Assembly: GCA_963971285.1 (NCBI GenBank)
Contig: OZ020249.1
Span: 2,294,001 to 2,358,000, forward strand
Reading direction: 5' to 3'
DNA from: Astropecten irregularis
Taxonomy: Eukaryota > Echinodermata > Asteroidea > Paxillosida > Astropectinidae
DNA: 64,000 nt
The notes beneath the pieces were generated by a model. The model saw only the letters and a list, made by a program, of their open reading frames with translations, did not search any database and had not been told where the DNA came from. Shown piece by piece: positions 57,543 through 64,000 of this stretch (positions are counted from its first letter, which is position 1; every line of letters begins with the position of its first letter). Both the position numbers and the translations under genes were made by a program.

Positions 57543-59796
57543 GGGCGATTAATTCTTCGGTAACGGAATTACGCCCATTTTCCACTTTGTCGGGGATTAT
57601 TCTTTACCAAGAAAATATGTTCTATGCTAGACAACAAATCTAAACATGGAAAGGGAGCCAAGACCCAATAGAATTGATTGACCACTACAAACAAAAAATT
57701 CCCACAAAATTACCCTTTAAGGGGCGGAGCTTAATATTGGTAACGGAATTACGGACCGAGGACAAGCATATTTGAGTTCTTGCATAAACTAATAAAACTC
57801 TCTGAAGTTCTGAAATTTTAAAATTGGACACTACCTGTTATTTGTAGAGTTCAGGGGTGTTGTTAACTACAATGCAGAGCAAAGTTGAAAAAATAATCAT
57901 TCTTTTCATAATTTGCATTTTAATCACGGTAACGGAATAAGGGCTGGGCGGTAACAGAATTACGCCATAGTGTTTCTACAGTAAACGCAATATCTTACAT
58001 TAAATTCAACATAAACTCATCACAATACAAATGTTAGAAGTTTATAAAATGTTACAGGGGAAAGCTACATGTACATGTACATGTAGGCTACATGTAGGTG
58101 AAAATTAGCAGATCAAAATGTAATTTTAGGCCTAAACATGTCTAGGCGTTGCTTTTTAGGTCAAAGGTCAAGGACAAATGCAGTCAGGTGATGACTGCAT
58201 TGCTGGTTCAATTGCTGGTTTACAGATTTTAAATTTTGCCCAATTAATAGACTAATCCATTGAGCCCCACTCTTTACATATTGACCAATCACAGGATTGC
58301 CTACATCACCACTGTACAAGTTTGAGAATTTTACCCTGGCTGACTTTGGGAACATTAATATAAGGATGGGCTTAATGGATTGATCTGTTGTAATCTTTCA
58401 AAAGAAAACAAAATTGTCATTTAAACATGTACATTAAGACTGCCTTTAATGTGTCCTGGCCTTAAATGGAAATATGTCAAATGTATGAACTGCAAATGTT
58501 TCAAATTTGCTTGGTTCTTGGTCATATCTTTTTTCACTCTGTGGTTTGTTCCATGTTAAAAAAATGTATGATAGATTTGATAATTCCACGCAAATGGAAA
58601 CAATGTATGGTGTACTGTAGTACGTTTCAAGCTTAGTTAAGGATTTGCTTGATTTATACTCCATTCAGAAAACAGCATTTTATCAAATTGCATAGAATTC
58701 TAAAAATTTCAGATGGATCAGCAAGCAGAGATGGCAACCTACAGTATGCTCACAAAAAGAGTAGGCCTATATGTACAAGACAGAGTAACAGTATTTTTCG
58801 AAGCAAAATTGGTATTTATTTGAAAATGCAGCTGAATTTAGAGTTGTACACATGGGAAATGCTCTAAATGGTGCAATGCAGAACATTTCAAAGAGTCATA
58901 CATGTAGTATTTAAATGTGTTTTTTCACCAGAAATCATACTTTACTCTGAAAAAATGAATTGGCTCAACGTGCCAATTACATTCAAACTATACTGATTTG
59001 CATCTCTGAAAAGGTAAATGTAATAAGACTTTACACGTTGTGGAAAAAAACACCAGTTACCATGGTTACTGGATGTTGTAGATTGAGAGATGTGTCTAGA
59101 TCCATCTGGGGTTCAGGTTGGATCAATGTGATGGTTGCTGTCTCAATAACTTTCAAAATCTTCATGCTCTGGCCACGTAAACTTAAACTGTGTGATATGT
59201 ACACTATATATGTATATGGAAATGTATACACTTTGTGCATGCGTAATTCCGTTACCGTAATTCCGTTACCGTTTCGTAATTCCGTTACCACTTGGAAAAA
59301 TGCCAAGAAATTATTTTTTTTAAGTTTTCATTTTTCATTCATGTTTATTGGAGGGCCCTTCCTAACTTCCATGATTTCAAGAAAAAAAATCCAGAAAGTC
59401 TGTGAAATAATTAACTTTTGCCATTTTTTCGGTAACGGAATTACGTGCTAAAATTGACATTTTTAAATTGAGGCCTACACTATATATATAATATATATAT
59501 ATATTTATATATATATTTTTATGACCCCCAGTAATGTTGCTAACATGTAACATCAAAAAATAAATCAACCCTTTTCCTTGTTACTCAGAAAGTAAATAAA
59601 CTTTTTTTTACCAAATCTGCACGTTTTTAAACATAAATTGCAAAAATCACTGTTTTTACCAAAAATATAAATTTTTTTGAAATTACATTTTTTGATCTGA
59701 ATTCCCCATTTAATTGTGGTCTGGAAAAAGTACAAAAAAGTTTCAATATGTACAGATTTAATTTTGAAATTTTTTCCTCTCCCATGGAGAATTGCC
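57543..59796. mobile_element. 2254-bp insertion in the 82-bp array, unclassified transposon
   Basis: The array unit is cut between ACTAGTATTT and AAGT, and TATTT is present on both sides (57538-57542 and 59797-59801) as a 5-bp target duplication. The ends show only a weak inverted match (GGGCGATT against GGCAATTC). The motif GGTAACGGAATTACG or a close variant occurs at 57559, 57739, 57929 and 57950 on the plus strand, at 59242, 59256 and 59275 on the minus strand, and at 59431 on the plus strand. The body is AT-rich with no transposase-like frame. A (TA)n tract lies near 59480-59517 and a TGTACA microrepeat at 58066-58085. A non-autonomous DNA transposon fits best. Confidence 0.6.
59475..59517. 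repeat. TA-rich microsatellite
   Basis: About 43 bp of nearly pure TA dinucleotides with a few T interruptions, inside the 2254-bp insertion. Confidence 0.85.
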
Positions 59797-60250
59797 TATT
59801 TAAGTAAAGATGTGGAGCAACCCTGTGAAGAGTAAGTGCTCGTCTCAGCCGAGAATAACGTACTACAAATTGTATACAAGTTTAAGTTAAGTTGTGGAGC
59901 AACCCTGTGAAGAGTAGGCGCTCTTCCCAGCCAAGAATAATGTACTACAATGTACAGTTTTGTACACTAGTATAAGTTAAGATGTGGAGCAACCCTGTGA
60001 AGAGTAAGTGCTCGTCTCCGTCAGCCAAGAATAACTGGCTACAAATTGTATACGAGTTTAAGTTAAGTTGTGGAGCAACCCTGTGAAGAGTAAGCGCTTG
60101 TCTCAGCTGAGAATAACGTACTACAAATTGTATAAGAGTATAAGTTAAGTTGTGGAGCAACCCTGTGAAGAGTCGGCGCTCGTCTCAGCCGAGAATATAA
60201 AGTGAATAACTGGCAACAATACACACGAGTATAGGTTAAGTTGTGCGACA
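59797..60250 (+). repeat. 82-bp tandem array, right part (five units)
   Basis: Units start at 59812, 59894, 59984, 60070 and 60152 (spacing 82, 90, 86, 82). They carry the same two subtypes as the left part, and the last decays after GGTTAAGTTGTG at about 60245. Removing the insertion at 57543-59796 and one TATTT copy rejoins the array in phase. Confidence 0.9.
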
Positions 60251-60751
60251 CCCCAAAAGCTTTAATAAATCAGTTATTTCCAGGCGCGGTTCTAGAGCCA
60301 GTATTTTTGGGGGGCTACAATAAGGTGACCAGATGTCCCTGATTTCCGGGGGACATTGTGCCCGATTTGAGAGTGCCGTCCCCGATGAAAAATTTTCCCC
60401 GAAAATGTCCCCGATTCGACGAAATGCCCCCGAAAATTCTAATTGTCCTCAATAAATAAAACCTGAACACTAGATACTGTTGTGCTGAAGTAGATCCATT
60501 CTTCAGAGAAGTATGCACAGACAACCGCCTAAGACATGTAAGTATGCAACCCACTCATGTCAACTGGACAAGATGTCCATAGATACCACCATTTTGCATG
60601 TAGGCACCATCTGGATTAAAAAAAATTAGCTATGAATTTCTTTTGGGGGGCTAGGAGACCCACCGTGGTGGGATAACGTACGTTAGACTTATGTTATGTC
60701 TTTATATTAGAACAGCATGCATTTGTAGCCTACATGACACGTTGTTCATTA

Positions 60752-60812
60752 GACCCAGTAACTGGGCGTTGAACTCCCTTTCTTTAATTGGGGATTGTGG
60801 TAAGAAGGGATC
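60752..60812. repeat. Half copy of a foldback repeat family
   Basis: This segment (AGACCCAGTAACTGGGCG...) is a single diverged arm of the foldback element found at 61776-61956. Its opposite arm is absent. Confidence 0.6.
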
Positions 60813-61242
60813 CCCAAAACACATTGATTATTTTACCTCTTAAGTACAGCTTCACTCCTCAAAAATGCCACTTTTGAATTTCACTTTTCAGCAAATCTCC
60901 TAGGTCCTTGAAAGCTTAGAGACTGAAGAAATCTGTGCAACATTTCAGTGTAAAAATATGCAATTTTTTTTACGCGCTTCTTGTAAACTTGAAAACAGCC
61001 CGTCTGATCACGTGAGGCTATTTTGTCTGGGCTGGTTAGTCTAACGTTAGTGCCCAGACTCAACAAATCAAGGGTCCTCAAAATATCAGAGAGGAAACCA
61101 GACTATTCTCATCTGCAGCAGTCCGTGCGGCTGTGAAGTGTTATATCTTTGTGCGGCTGTGAAATGTTATATCTTTGTTACCATTTTTACCCCATAATTT
61201 CCCTCAAAAATCAAAGCCCTGCCCTCTTTCCACAAAATTTAC

Positions 61243-61444
61243 AAGGTTTACTCACATTTTTCGAAGAAAAGATAATTTTTTCCATAAAAATGGGCACAGA
61301 TAGAGACCTCCTATTCATGAGCACACTGTCACTGTGTCAGTTGGGTCAGCCATCTTAGTTTTTTCAAATTGTACACTGCATGGTCTCTGTGCCAATTTTT
61401 AGGGAAAATATTATCTTTTCTTCAAAAAAATGTGAGTAAACCTT
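61243..61444. repeat. Foldback element with about 65-bp arms
   Basis: 61243-61308 (AAGGTTTACTCACATTTT... to AGAGACC) is the reverse complement, with small differences, of 61382-61444. The loop is 73 bp. Arms differ by several single-base changes and short indels, so it is not fresh. No target duplication was recognised. Confidence 0.75.
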
Positions 61445-61775
61445 GTCATTATTGGATTCTTCAATTCTCCCTTGGTCCATAGCTGGCCGTATGAGACATT
61501 TTAGGATCGTTTTGGAGGTGAAATCACAGGATTTTGACTCAGGGTAGGCCTATAGAGGCAAAATGGAGCTCTTGCCACTCAAAATCAAATGCAAACATGG
61601 GTTCACTAACCGAGGCACCATAAAAAAAACAGACAAGTCCGATCAGGATTTACCCTATCTCCCCCTTGGTGATGGCAATATTGCTAAAAAAAAATACTAG
61701 GCGTAACGTTACTAGGGCCTAGTAGTACTAGTACTAAGTAGGCCTAGGCTACGGTAGTCTGGTAGTTCCATGCAA

Positions 61776-61956
61776 ACCCAGTAATTAACTGGGGCGCTGA
61801 ACTCCCTTTTTTGACTTTGGGGGTTGCCGTGAAGTAAATTTGTTTCTGTGTAGGCCTACCACACATTTTACCCTATATAATTCTCTGGGCGCTATAGACC
61901 GACCGTCACCCCCAAAAGTCAAAAAAGGGAGTTCAGCGTCCCAGTTAATACTGGGT
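61776..61956. repeat. Foldback element, about 181 bp
   Basis: The left arm starts ACCCAGTAATTAACTGGG and continues through GCTGAACTCCCTTTTTTGAC. The right arm ends with the inverted form (GGGAGTTCAGCG ... ACTGGGT at 61956). Each arm also has its own short palindrome CCCAGT-taatt-ACTGGG. A related half copy is at 60752-60812, so this is a family with at least two members in the window. Confidence 0.75.
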
Positions 61957-62229
61957 CTAGCCTACTACTAGGCCTACTTTGTACTAGTACGTACTAACAT
62001 TTAGCCTTAATCAGGTGTTAATTAACGAATTAGGCCTAGGCCTATTTAAGTAGGCCTATTTTCCAAGCGGATTCTATAAAATAAAAAATGATCAACTCAC
62101 CTGCTCACCGACGTGATACAACTTTTACAGCCCAAAGCTAGCTGCAGTGACAAGAATGACGCACCCAAATCCAACATTCAGAGCTTCTACACACTAAGCG
62201 CAGCCTAGGCCCTACATTCATGTACGTAC

Positions 62230-62347
62230 CAATACTGCAAGTGGGGCCAGTGAATCCCGCCGAACACGTACGTACACCGGTATGTATTTATCAGGTTGAT
62301 ACAAACTGCGCCGTTTTGACAAGGGCTGCTGCTACACTCATTAATAT
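62230..62347 (-). pseudogene. Calcium-binding EGF-like exon, frame broken by a 4-bp duplication
   Basis: The minus strand has a pyrimidine-rich acceptor ending CCCCGCACAG at 62348. The exon then opens in phase 1 (AT ATT AAT GAG TGT) and reads DINECSSSPCQNGAVCINLI up to NTYRC. This matches the first half of a cbEGF repeat: Asp/Asn/Glu calcium ligands and Cys 1-4. Just after the CNTYRC-type Cys the sequence repeats ACGT (ACGTACGT, 62267-62274), which moves the frame. In the shifted frame the expected second half (GFTGPTC) appears and ends at G|GTACGT, a good donor at 62230/62229, again phase 1. Length is 118 bp against 114 bp for a 38-residue symmetric EGF exon. Such exons occur in Notch- or fibropellin-like extracellular proteins. 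No second EGF exon is visible nearby. It may be a pseudo-exon, an allele or a sequence error. Confidence 0.7.
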
Positions 62348-62555
62348 CTGTGCGGGGAAAAAATCCCAAACAAAAATGATATTTCTGTCTTAATAAAAAA
62401 AGGGTTAACAACCAAATTTCCACGTAGGCCTATTGTGTATAACTTGTGATTGTTCTTTGGCTGTTGTTCGCTGACCATGATTATTAAATGTAATTTCCAA
62501 TGGTGGTTTGTTTTATTGGACGAGAAATAGTTTTATGAAATCGGCCCCTGGTCTA
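62348..62555. other. Putative intron or upstream sequence of the EGF-like exon
   Basis: AT-rich and non-repetitive. On the minus strand an ATG at 62423 is in frame with the EGF-like exon through the acceptor region and would add MEIWLLTLFLL, a short hydrophobic stretch. A splice acceptor explains the junction better, so this is not proposed as a start. Confidence 0.4.
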
Positions 62556-62559
62556 TGAT

Positions 62560-62780
62560 TAGAGCGCGTACGTCGTCGTCCGCCCGGCCTGCCGAGTAAT
62601 TTAAATTTACCGCCTGCGCGCGCTTTTCCCCGCCCCTAAGTGAAAGTGCCATGCCAATAACCGGATATTACCTTTCCTTAGTGAATTGGCTCGCTCGCGG
62701 TTGGCATGGGCGTACCGTCCCAACCAAAGATTATATTTAGCGCTACCAGCCCTCAACTGTGCTTCTGGCGCCCCAACTAT
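62560..62780. promoter_or_regulatory. CpG- and GC-rich patch, promoter candidate
   Basis: Within otherwise AT-rich DNA, this patch is dense in CpG (GCGCGTACGTCGTCGTCCG, CTGCGCGCGC) and has a CCCCGCCCC Sp1/KLF-type box near 62628-62636. It lies about 210 bp upstream (minus-strand sense) of the EGF-like exon, but that exon starts in phase 1 and so is not a first coding exon. Part of the patch (62755-62795) also has a diverged inverted match at about 63146-63185, so it may belong to a repeat. Confidence 0.35.
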
Positions 62781-63750
62781 GTTCGGGGCATGCCCAACTG
62801 TACACTCAAACCTCTGCATACATGTACATGCAGTGAATCAGTAAAATTCCCACAGAGTGACTATGAATTTGATAAGACGTGTAATAATATACAGAGAGCA
62901 AACTTTGGGAAATTTAATTAGGCCTATATCTCTCATCTCATATGTTTCTGTTTGGCTTAACAAAATGTGGAGATTGAAGAGGAATTGTTTATATATTATC
63001 GTGATATCCCCATTGTATGCAAGCCAAATATAGTCAGTCGCCCAGAAAACAAGTTTTTAGCCAGCAATTTTCCATTCTCAAAATTGAATGGTAAGATGGG
63101 AAAATAATTTAAGACCCTCCCACACACGCACACCTGCATCGTTTGTCCCCGAACACAGTTGGCCGGGCCATTGGCCACAGTTGGGACGTAACAGTGGTCA
63201 ACTGTTGCAAATCATTTCGCCTTCGACATACGACATTAAATGTTCAAAGCAAAGGTACAGAGTGCACATTGGTTGTCATTTTCCATTATTCAGCAATATC
63301 TTTCAATGTTTATGAACATTGCATGTGTACCTCGTATTTATTGGTACCGAAAGTAGGAATTGGATGATAGAGGGCGTTTATAGTTTCGTCGTAATAAATA
63401 AAGTTGAACGGAGTAGAGGGGAGATAGCGTGCTTGCGGTACACGACTCGACTGCGGACTGAGCTGAGTGATAGTTGATGATAACGGTTTTTTCGGTATAC
63501 AGTGTGAATGATAATGTGTACATGTAGGCCTCTATATGTACTGTTCCATACTATTCGTGATGTATGAGTATGAACGACATCTTTACATCATCTTTGTGGA
63601 CAAGTTGTAAGTAAATAATGTTAATGATCTTTCGGTTGTGGAAAGACCCGTAGCCTAGGCTATAGCGTAACTGTTAACACTAACACTAACAACATGACTA
63701 AGCTAGGGCCCAGATAGGGGCCTACATCGCTGTTCTGGGGTTAGTGTATT
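62781..63750. other. Non-coding stretch with no recognised gene
   Basis: No convincing coding frame or RNA gene. Features are a CTGCATACATGTACATGCAG near-palindrome (62814-62833), a CA-rich CACACACGCACACCTGC run (63120-63137) and AGGCCTA words. Short open frames here lack domains. Confidence 0.5.
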
Positions 63751-63751
63751 T

Positions 63752-63850
63752 TACGCCACTCGTATTATTTTCAGTAACAAATCTCATTTTGGAACTGTAA
63801 TACTAGAAGCTAAATGACAAAGGCCTACTGAAAATAATACTAGTGGCGTA
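63752..63850. repeat. Hairpin with 25-bp arms
   Basis: TACGCCACTCGTATTATTTT... (63752-63776) pairs with 63826-63850 at 24 of 25 positions, with a 49-nt loop. This has the size of a small foldback element or MITE remnant. Confidence 0.75.
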
Positions 63851-64000
63851 GGGCTGTGCGTTCTACCCGGGTACTCGAAACCCGACCGAAACCATCGAGT
63901 ACCCGGCTCCATTTTCTCGATTCTATTACCCGTAAAAAAATAACAACCATGCCCTTTTTCATATAATACATCACTGACCTGCAAAATTTGTAGTTTTTTG
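63849..64000 (+). mobile_element. hAT-like transposon terminus, cut by window end
   Basis: TAGGGCTGTGCG at 63849-63860 resembles the common hAT terminal inverted repeat start. Just inside is a 12-bp hairpin, CCGGGTACTCGA (63867-63878) with TCGAGTACCCGG (63895-63906), a type of subterminal structure seen in hAT-derived MITEs. The other end and the 8-bp target duplication would lie beyond the window. Confidence 0.45.

Larger units (their letters stand above)
60251..62229. other. Non-coding region with dispersed repeat scraps
   Basis: No gene was recognised. Segment 60321-60420 has repeated CCCCGAT/CCCCGAA words; in minus-strand translation it reads GNQGHLVTLL, which looks like a transposon end, but no family was assigned. 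Foldback elements in this interval are listed separately. AGGCCTA and ACTAGTAC words cluster at 61700-61750 and 62030-62060. Confidence 0.5.

Noticed and set aside
62607-62921. Short frames in the CpG-rich patch
   Set aside because: Codon content looks random; high GC lowers stop frequency there.

Overview
The window looks like nuclear DNA of a multicellular animal, most likely a marine deuterostome invertebrate such as an echinoderm. The reasons are long satellite arrays, several clades of decayed retrotransposons, short foldback elements, an EGF-like exon with animal splice signals, and the frequent AGGCCTA motif in the last few kilobases. The species call is inference; no marker gene settles it. 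There is no operon, CRISPR array or bacterial gene, and almost no single-copy coding sequence.

Region 1 (1-32535) is dominated by one 7-bp satellite family, consensus GAGCTTT / AAAGCTC. It lies in one orientation at 1-3904, in the opposite orientation at 5808-31710, and flips back at 31711-31876. Because 7 is not divisible by 3, all three frames of one strand read as the same stop-poor heptapeptide, so the long SSKLKAQ-like open frames are not genes. Inside the large block are nested duplications: a 2.17-kb unit in about three copies, a 0.9-kb tandem copy, a 1914-bp tandem copy and a roughly 3.5-kb segment repeated about 6.9 kb away. A tRNA-like gene (3952-4023) and an AT-rich spacer separate the first two blocks. 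A 5'-truncated LINE with an 11-bp target duplication sits in the right edge of the array.

Region 2 (32536-54400) is a graveyard of nested retroelements. It holds a foldback element built from inverted 15-16-bp repeats flanked by a 9-bp direct repeat, a decayed non-LTR element, three decayed Ty3/gypsy-like pieces, a CR1/Jockey-like LINE and a TTAA-flanked MITE. From 37047 to 51934 the sequence is a giant inverted repeat with arms of about 7.03 kb that are almost identical. Its centre holds a 200-N assembly gap. This is either a real young palindrome or a head-to-head misjoin of two copies.

The best preserved coding unit is a compact LTR retrotransposon at 51440-54393. It has a gag with one CCHC knuckle, a GTTAAAC heptamer just before the gag stop that would shift ribosomes -1, and a second frame with an Asp-Thr-Gly protease. 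That second frame skips reverse transcriptase, RNase H and integrase and joins in frame to a Pro-rich tail. It looks like a non-autonomous gag-protease derivative.

Region 3 (54394-64000) is largely non-coding. It carries an 82-bp tandem array (16 units, one inverted) split by a 2254-bp insertion with a 5-bp TSD and eight copies of a 15-bp motif, several foldback elements, a minus-strand calcium-binding EGF-like exon carrying a 4-bp duplication that breaks its frame, a CpG-rich patch, and a hAT-like terminus at the window end.
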